Source: Bacteroidota bacterium (GTDB lineage Bacteria > Bacteroidota > Bacteroidia > JABEUT01). From it: a DNA stretch of 58,273 nucleotides. Below the pieces are notes generated by a model that worked only from the letters and a program-made list of their open reading frames with translations, was not told the DNA's origin and made no database searches. Where the stretch lies: positions 1 through 58,273 of the forward strand of contig JABDGY010000005.1 in NCBI GenBank assembly GCA_013285805.1. Reading direction: 5' to 3'. Shown here one piece after another: positions 48,949-58,273 of the stretch; the stretch's first letter is position 1; each line of letters starts with the position of its first letter. Position numbers and translations under genes: made by a program.

Positions 48949-49116
48949 CCTTCGACAGGCTCAGGCTGACGAACAGGTTTGCGTGAGGGATAGAAGTGAA
49001 AAGCCCACAGCGCAGCGAGGACTTGTAACGGATAGCCCGACCCGTAGGGGCACGCCCAAATAAAAGGCTGAGATTGCCACGCTTCACTCGCAATGACGGC
49101 CTTGTGCCACCGCTAA
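48949..49116. repeat. Dispersed repeat cluster (CCTTCGACAGGCTCAGGCTGAC; TTGTAACGGATAGCCCGACCC; AGATTGCCACGCTTCACTCGCAATGACGG; CGGCCTTGTGCCACCGCTAA)
   Basis: Inverted relatives of elements at 41710..41910; contains copy 2 of the 20-bp direct repeat. Confidence 0.7.
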
Positions 49117-49232
49117 AGCTAAGGTACAACATAACTAACCCAATGAACCACAATACTTAACATTAACTTAAAACCGCATAATAGAATGACAGCCAGAATT
49201 TTTGCTATCATTGCCGCACAAAAAATATTGAC

Positions 49233-49859
49233 ATGAAAAAACTATTATTAGCCTCGGCCCTGTTACTTACTACAATAGCCATATATTCATTTACAAGCGG
49301 TAAAGGAGACACCTGCCCTGCAGAAGGTAAACAAAAGAAAGGTAAAGCCGAATTAAAACCACGCGAGCAGAACCTTAATAAGCATATTAACCGGAACAGT
49401 GTACCTGCAGAAGGGGATTTCGATTACAAGGCTACCACCGATAAAATGTACAACAGCAAAGACGATTCGATATGGAGTGAAGAGAAAGCGGGAAAAATAA
49501 CCGGCTACTATTTCAAAGCTGTTGATGATGGCGCTGCATCGTGCAATTGCTATACCGATGATAATACTAAGTACAGCACTAAAATATACATATCGGTAAC
49601 CCCGGTAGATAAAAACACCCGCATGGCCGATTGTATTGTGGCTGTAATTACCCCCTACTCGCGCAGTCTGCACCCTGAATGGACCGCTGATAATCTGAAT
49701 TCAAAAATGGGTGGCAATAAAGTAACCATATCGGGCTGGCTGATTTATGACTACCTGCACAGTGCAGTTTCTATAGAGACCAACTCAAACAGTTCAAAGC
49801 CTGAAAGGCGCACTATATGGGGTATTTGCCCGGTTACCAGCGTAGTATCGGAGGATTAA
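49233..49859 (+). CDS. Hypothetical exported protein
   Basis: N-term signal MKKLLLASALLLTTIAIYSFTSG; no family recognised. Confidence 0.65.
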   Translation: MKKLLLASALLLTTIAIYSFTSGKGDTCPAEGKQKKGKAELKPREQNLNKHINRNSVPAEGDFDYKATTDKMYNSKDDSIWSEEKAGKITGYYFKAVDDGAASCNCYTDDNTKYSTKIYISVTPVDKNTRMADCIVAVITPYSRSLHPEWTADNLNSKMGGNKVTISGWLIYDYLHSAVSIETNSNSSKPERRTIWGICPVTSVVSED

Positions 49860-49921
49860 GAAAATTTCATTTTTTGTTCTTCGGTAATATTTACGACCTT
49901 TAGGCTCCAAATCCGGCACTA

Positions 49922-50677
49922 ATGCACAGAGCCATATATGATTCGTTACTTACTGCCCGTAAGGATAAGCAGAAAAAGCTAGCCCTGCTTATTGACCCTG
50001 ATAAGTTCAGTACTACTGGGCATGTAAGCAATGCGGAAAGCATGGGCGTCGACTTCATTTTCATTGGAGGCAGCCTGGTATCGAAAGGCGATTTTAACCG
50101 ATGTGTTGAGGTAGTAAAGAAAAACACAAACCTGCCTGTAGTGCTTTTCCCGGGCAATGTCGACCAGGTATCGCCCTTAGCCGATGGAATACTGTTCCTC
50201 TCGCTTATATCGGGCCGCAACCCTGAGAACCTTATTGGCAAACATGTTCTGGCCGCCCCTATATTGAAAAAGACCTCGCTTGAAATAATACCAACGGGCT
50301 ATATGCTGGTTGACGGAGGCAAGGTTACCACAGCAACATACATGAGTAATACAGTTCCTATACCTCACGATAAAAACGATATAGCCTCGTGTACCGCCAT
50401 GGCAGGCGAAATGCTGGGCCTTAAGCTTATATATATGGATACAGGTAGCGGAGCCGACAAGCATGTATCGCTTTCTATGATAAAGGAAGTCCGCAAAAAC
50501 ATTGATATTCCGCTTATTATTGGCGGCGGTATACGCAACCCTGAAGACACCTATGAAATATGCAAAGCCGGGGCCGATATGGTAGTAATAGGAACCATAG
50601 CTGAACAGTCGCCCGAAATGGTTGCCAGTATTGCCAAAGCTGTACATTATAACACCTCAGGAAAAATACGCTTATGA
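49922..50677 (+). CDS. Geranylgeranylglyceryl phosphate synthase family (GGGPS/PcrB-like)
   Basis: KLALLIDPDKFSTTGHVSNAESMGVDFIFIGGSLV...VLFPGNVDQVSPLADGILFLSLISGRNP...YMDTGSGADKHV...IIGGGIRNPEDTYEICKAGADMVVIGT. Confidence 0.95.
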   Translation: MHRAIYDSLLTARKDKQKKLALLIDPDKFSTTGHVSNAESMGVDFIFIGGSLVSKGDFNRCVEVVKKNTNLPVVLFPGNVDQVSPLADGILFLSLISGRNPENLIGKHVLAAPILKKTSLEIIPTGYMLVDGGKVTTATYMSNTVPIPHDKNDIASCTAMAGEMLGLKLIYMDTGSGADKHVSLSMIKEVRKNIDIPLIIGGGIRNPEDTYEICKAGADMVVIGTIAEQSPEMVASIAKAVHYNTSGKIRL

Positions 50678-51303
50678 AGTTTATTGTCCTTACTCCCTCA
50701 AAAAACGTTATTGATGAATATAACCTGGTAAGCCATATGCTGAAGAATGGTTTGCCTACTATTCATATCCGCAAGCCCAGCTTTACTTCGGAAGAAATGG
50801 TAAACTACATTGAGCATTTCACAGATGAGGAACAAAGTAAAATGGTGCTGCACTCTCACCACCGCATATTACTTGATTATGACATGAAAGGCATACACCT
50901 CAGTAAGCGCCACAGGAGTAAGGAATTCAGGTCGTGGGTGACAAAAACACTGGTAGAAATGAGGATGGGTAAGAAAATAACGCTTAGCACTTCGTGTAAA
51001 AGCCTCTCGTCAATGGCTAATAACTACAGCGACTTCGATTACGTGATGCTGACGCCTGTTTTTACCGACCCACAGGGGCACAGGCCAAGTTTTAGCCCTA
51101 CGTTGCTGCAACAAATTATGCGCAAATACCCGGATAAAGTAGTGGCAAGGGGTGGCTCAAGTGCCGAATCTATTGAAAAAGCAAGGGATATGGGGTTTGC
51201 CGGAATTGCGTTCCATAATTATTTATGGTCTAAATCAGAGCCGGAAAAAGAGTTCAATAAAATTGTTGACCGATTTGGCCAGCTTGGCATCAATGTTCAT
51301 TAA
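50674..51303 (+). CDS. Divergent thiamine-phosphate synthase/TenI-like TIM-barrel protein
   Basis: PTIHIRKPSFTSEEMVNYIE...KGIHLSKRHRS...DFDYVMLTPVFTDPQGHRPSFSPTLLQQ...VVARGGSSAESIEKARDMGFAGIAF; ATGA overlap with GGGPS gene. Confidence 0.8.
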   Translation: MKFIVLTPSKNVIDEYNLVSHMLKNGLPTIHIRKPSFTSEEMVNYIEHFTDEEQSKMVLHSHHRILLDYDMKGIHLSKRHRSKEFRSWVTKTLVEMRMGKKITLSTSCKSLSSMANNYSDFDYVMLTPVFTDPQGHRPSFSPTLLQQIMRKYPDKVVARGGSSAESIEKARDMGFAGIAFHNYLWSKSEPEKEFNKIVDRFGQLGINVH

Positions 51304-51317
51304 CCGAAATATAAGAA

Positions 51318-52790
51318 TCAGAAATTAACCCCGAAGGTAAGAGCTACGCTGGATACATTAACAGTATTCTGTGCAGGGGTTCCGCCGTAATCAGCGCCAT
51401 ACAAGTAATAATTCCCGGTATACGTAGTCAGCACATAAGCAGCATCAATAAAGCAACGTCTTATCCTCACCCCTGCTCCAACCGAATAACTGTCTTTTAC
51501 AGTTGAGTTTCCTGCCATTGATGTGTAAGGGTTACCGTACATAGCGTATCCTGCGCGGATACTGAAAGGATATAAAACCCATTCGGCGCCAACACGAAAG
51601 TTGTTAGCTGCCATATATTGCTGGGCTATAGCTGAGTTAACAGTAGAATAAGCATAACCGGGAGAATTAAATGATGCCGTAGCATAATCTACATATTCAT
51701 ACTCAGCACTCAATATGCCTTGGTGATGTATAATAAATGCGACACCTGCCATTGCCCTCATTGGCGTAATAAGTGTATAACTATAGTTGCCGTTTGCAGC
51801 ATTGTCAGCTACACCGCCGGAACCGGAATAGGGGCTTGCATCATACGTAGCATCCCATTCTGTGGAGTAATTGTCAGTAAGTGAAAAGACAGTAGGTGTG
51901 TGGATAGCCGCACCAATTCTGGCCCATTGATTTATCCTGTATATGGCACCAATTTTAAAGTTAATCCCTGCTCCCGATGTGTTTATTGTAGACCCGAGAG
52001 TATAGCCCTGCAATCCAAATGCGGTATCGCGGTATGATGGTGTTTCTGAATAGGTAGAGCTTTCATTATAGTATATGTCTGCTATTCCGATTGATGCCCC
52101 AAGGTATAACTTACTCTTATAGTTCGCCCCGAATGATATATCTGTTTCACCCATGGAACCGCTTGTCTGTTTATTAAGCTGCTGTAAAACATAATTAGTA
52201 CCATTACCAAGGTATGGATGTATTAAATTAAAATAACTGTTCCCGTGAATAGTATCAAGCAAGTATGTTTTAAAGGCAGGGCCTGCATAAAACTGGTCAA
52301 GATTAGCATAAGGGGTTCCATTAGCCTGGGCTGTATATTCATCTAACAGTGTACTATTATAATTATTACCCTGTATATTTAGCTGTGAGTTGAAATCGTT
52401 TGTCCTGTTATATACCAGGCCAAATGAAAGTCCTTTCCACATGGCATCACCCCTGGTATTTTTCCATGAAGCAACCCATCCTGCATTCTGCATATTTACA
52501 GACCCCTGGTTAGCTGTCATTTGAACTCCATTATAATTGGAAGATACATTCTGAAAAGCAAAACCAGGAGTAAAGGCAAACTGGCTTTTATTAAATACAG
52601 CAATCCCTGCAGGGTTAAAGGTCAGTGTCGACATATCTCCGCCAATGGCACAAAAAGCGCCACCCATAGCCATAAACCTAGCCGTTCCGCCAAATGTAAG
52701 CTGAGAATACCTTAAGGCATCTGTTTGGTCCTGTGCATATCCCGCTAAAGGTATGCCTGCAATTAGCGCTGCATAAATCAACCTTTTCAT
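51318..52790 (-). CDS. OmpP1/FadL-family outer membrane porin-like protein
   Basis: QDQTDALRYSQLTFGGTARFMAMGGAFCAIGGDMSTLTFNPAGIAVFNKSQFAFTPGF. Confidence 0.85.
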   Translation of the reverse strand: MKRLIYAALIAGIPLAGYAQDQTDALRYSQLTFGGTARFMAMGGAFCAIGGDMSTLTFNPAGIAVFNKSQFAFTPGFAFQNVSSNYNGVQMTANQGSVNMQNAGWVASWKNTRGDAMWKGLSFGLVYNRTNDFNSQLNIQGNNYNSTLLDEYTAQANGTPYANLDQFYAGPAFKTYLLDTIHGNSYFNLIHPYLGNGTNYVLQQLNKQTSGSMGETDISFGANYKSKLYLGASIGIADIYYNESSTYSETPSYRDTAFGLQGYTLGSTINTSGAGINFKIGAIYRINQWARIGAAIHTPTVFSLTDNYSTEWDATYDASPYSGSGGVADNAANGNYSYTLITPMRAMAGVAFIIHHQGILSAEYEYVDYATASFNSPGYAYSTVNSAIAQQYMAANNFRVGAEWVLYPFSIRAGYAMYGNPYTSMAGNSTVKDSYSVGAGVRIRRCFIDAAYVLTTYTGNYYLYGADYGGTPAQNTVNVSSVALTFGVNF

Positions 52791-52817
52791 ATCCTATTTC
52801 GGTTTAAATTTTCAGGG

Positions 52818-54104
52818 TTATCTGTGACCACCTCCACCTCCGGAATGGCCTCCGCCACCACCACCAAAGGAGTGACTGCCTCCGCCGGAATAACGGCTAC
52901 CACCTCCTCCGCCAAAGGAGTGGTTTCCGCTATTGTAACTACGGCCGCCTCCATAACTGCTCCTTCCTGAATTAGAAGTATGATAATTATAAGAACCGTT
53001 ACTTCTGCCACCCTGGCTTGGAGCTACACGGCTTGATGACCTGGAGGAAGAAGACCTGCTGTAGTTATTATAATTTGGTCTGGCACTTGTTGTACTCCTA
53101 CTCGTACTATTATAACTTTGTGCAGCACTGCGTGTACCGGTCGAATAGCTGGCGGTATTTGGCCTTGCAGTGGCAGTATTTCTTACTGCAGGGTTCATGC
53201 TTGAATTTGTTCCCCTGAAAGAAGCTGAAGGGCGCAAAGATGAAATGCTTGAAGGGCGCATTGAAGAAGCAACCGCAGGTGCAACATGAATAGAACCATT
53301 ATGAGAGGTAGTAAAGCTTTCAGGATGAGCTGATGCCTCTGAGCGAACAGCATTCTGGTACATTTCACCAAAACTACCGGGGCTTTCAAAACTTCTTGCA
53401 CCAGGGCCAACTGCAGGGCCGGGTTTCCCAGAAGAAGCGCTTACTACACCAGTTATACCAGGGCCTGTTCTGAAAGCAGTACCAGATGAACCAACTGTAC
53501 GCGGGGCAAAGAAACTGCTGCCTTCATAACTATTATAATAGTAGCCTCCGCGGCAGCCCCATCTGTAACCACCCCAGCCAGGATAGAAACCACCCCAGTA
53601 TGGGTATCCCCATCCGAAACCATAGCCAAAGCCTAACCCAAAGCCCCAATAATATGAAGGGTAAAACGAATACCAATAAGCAGAAGGCCCCCACCATGGG
53701 TAACCCATATAAATACTCATTCCAAATTGGTAAGGATTATAACTATACCAGTAACTATTAGTGTAAACGTCGTCGTAATAACCCCAATCGCCCCAGTTAT
53801 CATCATATCTTCTTATCCGTGAAGAATAACCGTAATCATTGTAATCATCAGAATAGTAATTATCATTTGCACTGTAATTATTAGAATCTGCTTCGGCAGG
53901 AGCAGGAGTATTTTGGGCAGGTTGCGGAGCCTGTGTATAAGCTCCGTTGTTACTTGGAGCCGCAGGCTGGCTTGGAACAGTATTATCAGCATTATAAATT
54001 CCATCATCCTTGATGCCACCCGAAGAAGACAGATTTTGCTGGGAAGTGCAGGATGTCATAAATACAACTACCGCTGCTGCTGTTAAACCGATTAGTGTTT
54101 TCAT
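52818..54104 (-). CDS. Gly/Ser/Tyr/Trp-rich lipoprotein
   Basis: Lipobox MTSCTSQQ; aromatic-glycine block GFGYGFGWGYPYWGGFYPGWGGYRWG; C-term GGGG/H repeats. Confidence 0.75.
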   Translation of the reverse strand: MKTLIGLTAAAVVVFMTSCTSQQNLSSSGGIKDDGIYNADNTVPSQPAAPSNNGAYTQAPQPAQNTPAPAEADSNNYSANDNYYSDDYNDYGYSSRIRRYDDNWGDWGYYDDVYTNSYWYSYNPYQFGMSIYMGYPWWGPSAYWYSFYPSYYWGFGLGFGYGFGWGYPYWGGFYPGWGGYRWGCRGGYYYNSYEGSSFFAPRTVGSSGTAFRTGPGITGVVSASSGKPGPAVGPGARSFESPGSFGEMYQNAVRSEASAHPESFTTSHNGSIHVAPAVASSMRPSSISSLRPSASFRGTNSSMNPAVRNTATARPNTASYSTGTRSAAQSYNSTSRSTTSARPNYNNYSRSSSSRSSSRVAPSQGGRSNGSYNYHTSNSGRSSYGGGRSYNSGNHSFGGGGGSRYSGGGSHSFGGGGGGHSGGGGGHR

Positions 54105-54275
54105 AATGTTTTGCCTTTGTTTATTAGACTACCTATTCCTTAAAAGGTTTATTCCTATTTTTGCACTCTTTATTATTAGCCGCTTCAATCTATTTTGATG
54201 CTAAGTTAAACCAAAAAGATGAAGCATTTATGAAGAGATATATAACAAACTTAGTTATTAGAATATTCTAATCTT

Positions 54276-55745
54276 ATGAGCAAAGTCATTACACCAAAAG
54301 AACAAGATTATTCCCAATGGTACAACGACCTGGTAATAAAAGCCGGATTAGCTGATTATTCAGCAGTTAGGGGCTGTATGGTCATTAAGCCATATGGATA
54401 TGCTATATGGGAAAAAATGCAGTCAGTTCTTGATGGAATGTTTAAAGCAACTGGGCATTCTAATGCCTATTTTCCTTTACTTATCCCTAAGTCGTTTTTT
54501 GCAAAAGAAGCATCACATGTCGAAGGCTTTGCAAAGGAGTGTGCAGTGGTGACCCATTATCGTCTGAAAAACAGCCCTGACGGTATTATAGTTGATGAGA
54601 CAGCAAAACTGGACGAAGAATTGATAATTCGCCCTACATCTGAAACCATAATATGGAATACCTATAAGAGTTGGATACAATCGTACCGTGACCTGCCTCT
54701 TTTAATTAATCAGTGGGCAAACGTGGTGAGATGGGAAATGAGAACCCGGTTATTTCTCAGAACAGCCGAATTTTTATGGCAGGAAGGGCATACAGCCCAT
54801 GCAACTAGGGAAGAAGCAGTGGAGGAAACCGAAAAAATGCTTGGGATTTATGCTGAATTTGCCGAGAAATGGATGTCGATGCCTGTCATTAAAGGCACAA
54901 AGACAGAAAGCGAGCGTTTTGCCGGTGCTTTAGAAACATATTGTATAGAAGCTATGATGCAAGACTGTAAAGCATTACAGGCGGGAACATCGCACTTTTT
55001 AGGGCAAAACTTTGCGAAGGCTTTCGATGTAACCTTTCTTAATAAGGAAAATAAGCCTGAATTGGTGTGGGCCACTTCATGGGGTGTTTCTACGCGCCTG
55101 ATGGGTGCTTTGGTTATGACGCATGCAGATAATGAGGGCCTTGTATTACCGCCGCTACTGGCACCCATACAGGTAGTTATTGTACCTATATTCAGAGACG
55201 AAGAGCAGTTGAAAAAAATAAATGAGGTAGTTGGAAACATTAGAAAAGGGCTCACTGAACAAGGTATTTCATCAAAATACGACACGGATGATAACCGTAG
55301 CCCCGGATGGAAATTTGCGGAATATGAATTGAAAGGAATCCCTTTGCGAATTGGCATTGGTCCTAAAGACCTGGAAAAAGGAACTGTTGAATTATACCGG
55401 AGAGATACTAGACAAAAGCAGTTTGTTCCTGTGGATGGACTTGATAGGTATATTAAAAATCTGTTAGCCGAGATACAGGAAAACTTATTCAAAAAAGCGC
55501 TTGATTTAAGAGAAACGAATACAGTAAAGGTTGATAATTACGCTGACTTTAAAGACATCCTCGACAAAAAAGGTGGTTTTATTCTTGCTCATTGGGACGG
55601 AACGGCTGAAACAGAGGAGAAGATTAAGGAAGAAACAAAAGCTACCATACGTTGCATTCCTCTCAATAATATTGTGGAAGAAGGAAAATGTATTTATTCG
55701 GGTAAACCCTCAAAACAAAGAGTTATATTTGCTAAAGCATACTAA
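54276..55745 (+). CDS. proS: Prolyl-tRNA synthetase (archaeal/eukaryotic-like short form)
   Basis: [35 protein letters not shown]...[58 protein letters not shown]. Confidence 0.97.
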   Translation: MSKVITPKEQDYSQWYNDLVIKAGLADYSAVRGCMVIKPYGYAIWEKMQSVLDGMFKATGHSNAYFPLLIPKSFFAKEASHVEGFAKECAVVTHYRLKNSPDGIIVDETAKLDEELIIRPTSETIIWNTYKSWIQSYRDLPLLINQWANVVRWEMRTRLFLRTAEFLWQEGHTAHATREEAVEETEKMLGIYAEFAEKWMSMPVIKGTKTESERFAGALETYCIEAMMQDCKALQAGTSHFLGQNFAKAFDVTFLNKENKPELVWATSWGVSTRLMGALVMTHADNEGLVLPPLLAPIQVVIVPIFRDEEQLKKINEVVGNIRKGLTEQGISSKYDTDDNRSPGWKFAEYELKGIPLRIGIGPKDLEKGTVELYRRDTRQKQFVPVDGLDRYIKNLLAEIQENLFKKALDLRETNTVKVDNYADFKDILDKKGGFILAHWDGTAETEEKIKEETKATIRCIPLNNIVEEGKCIYSGKPSKQRVIFAKAY

Positions 55746-55753
55746 CCGGAGGA

Positions 55754-56446
55754 ATGGACAAGCTGTCACCGCAAGACCTTATTCTTAAACTGCTGAAAGA
55801 AAAAACTCTCGTGCAACTCGATGTTCGCCACAGAACCGAGGATGTATTTCGCATAATGAAACAGGTATTAGCTGAAATGGCGCACACACTGTCTAAACAG
55901 GCTGCTTTAATTGATAAGAGGATACAAGTACAGTATAAGGAAAACAATGAATTTGAAGTAACCTTAACAGTGGCGGAAGACGTTCTGATTTTCTATATGC
56001 AATCGAATATTTTTACATTTGACCGTACCCACCCTATTTGGCAAACTTCTTATGTAAAGGGTAACGAAGCCAATGCCTATTGCGGGTCTATCAGCATTTA
56101 TAATTTTCTTTCAGATTCTTTTAAATATAACCGCAGTAATGATCTGGGCTATCTTATTGCCCGCATTTTTATTAATCACGACCTCCATTACTTCGTGGAA
56201 GGCAAAAGGCAGTTAGGATTCCTTTACAATAATTTTTCCTCGGCGGTTCTTGATAAACCTGCTATTGCCGATATTTTCAATTCTGCCCTTCTTTATACAC
56301 TCGACTTTAGCTTATTTGTTCCCCCATTCGATAATGTGAAAGAAGTAAGTGTTTCAGCTATGGAAGAAGAAACCAATAAAATGCAGCTACAGACTGGCAA
56401 ACGACTTGGATTCCGCTTCAGCGCCGATAATGACCAAGTTAAGTAA
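55754..56446 (+). CDS. Conserved hypothetical protein
   Basis: 230 aa ORF directly downstream of proS (8-bp gap); no family recognised. Confidence 0.65.
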   Translation: MDKLSPQDLILKLLKEKTLVQLDVRHRTEDVFRIMKQVLAEMAHTLSKQAALIDKRIQVQYKENNEFEVTLTVAEDVLIFYMQSNIFTFDRTHPIWQTSYVKGNEANAYCGSISIYNFLSDSFKYNRSNDLGYLIARIFINHDLHYFVEGKRQLGFLYNNFSSAVLDKPAIADIFNSALLYTLDFSLFVPPFDNVKEVSVSAMEEETNKMQLQTGKRLGFRFSADNDQVK

Positions 56447-56532
56447 GAAGCAGTATTAGCTTTTTTTTCTAATCCTACATTAATTTACCGAAGAAATATC
56501 CTATAAAAAGGCTTGCTCTTGGATTTTTTTTT

Positions 56533-56540
56533 ACATTTGC
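56533..56540 (+). promoter_or_regulatory. TACATTTG (-7-like) element upstream of tRNA-Glu
   Basis: Matches Bacteroidota TAnnTTTG promoter consensus, 18 nt before tRNA. Confidence 0.5.
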
Positions 56541-56557
56541 ACCTCCAAAAAAAATTT

Positions 56558-56629
56558 GGCCCGTTCGTCTAGGGGTTAGGACGCCAGGTTTTCATCCTGG
56601 AAACAGGGGTTCGATTCCCCTACGGGCTA
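56558..56629 (+). tRNA. tRNA-Glu (anticodon TTC)
   Basis: GGCCCGT...anticodon arm CCAGG-TTTTCAT-CCTGG, T-arm AGGGG-TTCGATT-CCCCT, 3' ACGGGCTA; cloverleaf foldable. Confidence 0.97.
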
Positions 56630-56761
56630 CTTCAATTATTTGTAACGTGTAACAAAAAGGGCCTTTCAGGCACTTTCTATTATACCTTTTTCAGGAGATA
56701 GATATACTGCGATCCTACATTCGCACAAATACCATACAACTCTTTTATAAATACGTCTCCC

Positions 56762-58273
56762 TTAAAATGCTGCGCTAAGCCCTACATAAAAAGTTCTTGG
56801 GGGGGGCCGGAATTATACCCGGACCAGGGTATTCATCGGTACGCAAATTAAAATATTTAGTGTTGGCAAGGTTGCTTATTCCAAATTTAATATCGTAGTT
56901 CTTAAGCTTTAAAGTAGATGACCAGTCCATTACAGTATAAGCCGGAATAGGTCCGGTAATAGCATTTGTAGAAGGTATTAGCGAATTAGCTGCATCAGCA
57001 AATGATATACTTGTATAGCTATAAATAAGTGTAGTTGATAATATTTTATAGGTGTAATTTATGCCAAGACGCTCAATACTCTGAGGGGCCATTTCTTCAA
57101 AGTTTCCTGCGTATGGCCCTGAAACGTAACGCGAATCATCGTAAGCGTATGAATTGAAAAAACTGAAATCGCCAATTTTTGAATTGTCTGAGAAAATTTT
57201 AAAAACATGTATCTCAACATAAGTTTCTATGCCTTTATGTACAGCATTTCCTACATTAGTACGATACTGATAGGTTGAATCGGTATAAGGGTTAATTCTA
57301 TTTTCCAATCCAATTTCCTGGTTAAATACCATGTAAAAACCATCCACATCAAAATTAAACACTTTGCCTATTTTCCCTCTCCAACCTAAATCGGAATTGA
57401 AACCGTTTACGTCCTGCAAATTAGGGTCAATAACAGTTGTAGTGCCAATAGGTGTCAGATTTTCGTATGTTGTTGGTTCATACGCTTGCACAATGTTGCC
57501 ATATATATTAGTGAAGTCGCTTGTCTTAAATTGCAACGCACAGCCTGTAAGCGGAATAAGCCAGGTTCGGGATACGGAAACATTTACGGGTACTCCTGTG
57601 CTGTCAGGGGTTACATAACCGTTGGCAGTAGAAATAATATATTCGAAACGAAAACCAGGAGTAACCGAAAGCCTACCGAAATGGAAAGTGTTTTCAATAA
57701 AAGGGGCAACGTTCGCTGTAGTAAAGAATAAGCTATTACCAAAAACAGGATTAGGGCCATACAGGGTCAAATCGTACCCGGTACCTGTTGAACCCGGGCC
57801 TTGCTCCTGCCGAACCATATCACCCTGAAAATAACGTGCACCGGTTGCAAGCGTAGAATTAATGCTACCTATATGCCATTGAGTGGTAAAACGCAATTCA
57901 TTGGTAATGCTTAAAAAGCCTTCATGTTCAACCTCGCGGGGAGAGTATGAATTATTAAAAATGGAGTCTGGTGACTCTATTCCACCATCCTCATTTCTCC
58001 ATACTAAGTTCCTGGCGCTGTTATTAATTACAGATTGCTCGCTAAGCATTGTATTATCCGATATTTTATACTTGGCTGTAAATGTAAGCAGGTTCCAGGG
58101 GCTTGAAAGCCAGTTGCGGGAACGAAAAGATTGGTCGGGGTTCTGTTCAAATTCCGCATCATCAAGGCCGCCCGACATGTGAATCATGTTTCTTAACATT
58201 GTGTACTCAAGGCTTAAACTAAGCTTCTTACTTGCATCATATTCTACTTTGGCAAAACCTGTTACCTGCTTCA
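56762..58273 (-). CDS. TonB-dependent receptor, C-terminal part (N-terminus beyond right edge); reading frame shifted at C8 tract 56799..56806
   Basis: Open frame from right edge (KQVTGFAKVEYDASKKLSLSLEYTMLRN...); KVFNFDVDGFYMVFNQEIGLENR, KNYDIKFGISNLANTKYFNLRTDEYPGPGIIPAPP; ORF as given stops at 56775, unshifted frame would stop at 56762. Confidence 0.88.

Noticed and set aside
50177-50647. 156-aa minus-strand ORF over GGGPS
   Set aside because: Antisense shadow of a well-supported gene; Cys/Tyr-rich nonsense composition.
54276-55745. Archaeal/eukaryotic-like ProRS as a horizontal-transfer anomaly
   Set aside because: This short form is common in Bacteroidota, so not remarkable here.

Overview
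58.3 kb window of a low-to-moderate GC Bacteroidota chromosome. This rests on Bacteroidota-type TAnnTTTG promoter elements, several type IX secretion (T9SS) C-terminal sorting domains, a DUF5103/PlugA-like protein, DUF3822-rsmD, GGGP synthase and an OmpP1-like porin. About 50 CDS can be supported, plus one tRNA-Glu(TTC). Most are housekeeping or cell-surface genes: aconitase C-terminus, wzy/wzz/wzz/wzx-like polysaccharide genes, ABC-F ATPase, serC-serA, uvrB, transaldolase-like, comF, tatD, cysteine desulfurase, pdhB, proS, and a TonB receptor cut by the right edge. Accessory parts are a type I restriction-modification locus (hsdR/hsdM/hsdS) containing a REP-associated (RAYT/Y1) transposase, a DUF2442/DUF4160 pair, a nucleotidyltransferase pair and an NHL-repeat T9SS protein. 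No CRISPR array, prophage or classical IS element was seen. Strongest unusual signals: (1) two successive gene blocks (28.3-29.2 kb and 29.6-33.4 kb) each flanked by direct duplications of the end of the adjacent gene: 34 bp from the 3' end of an NTF2/DUF4440-like gene, and about 110-150 bp of the uvrB promoter plus 5' CDS with an in-frame stop; (2) palindromic REP-like units sitting in frame inside the RAYT transposase ORF; (3) a C8 tract at the TonB receptor C-terminus where removing one C restores a canonical outer-membrane C-terminus (RTFYVGLSAAF*); (4) a 10-bp phased array of ATAGTGA motifs upstream of hsdR; (5) a short Cys/Lys-rich exported protein. All calls are by eye from translations; no database search was run.
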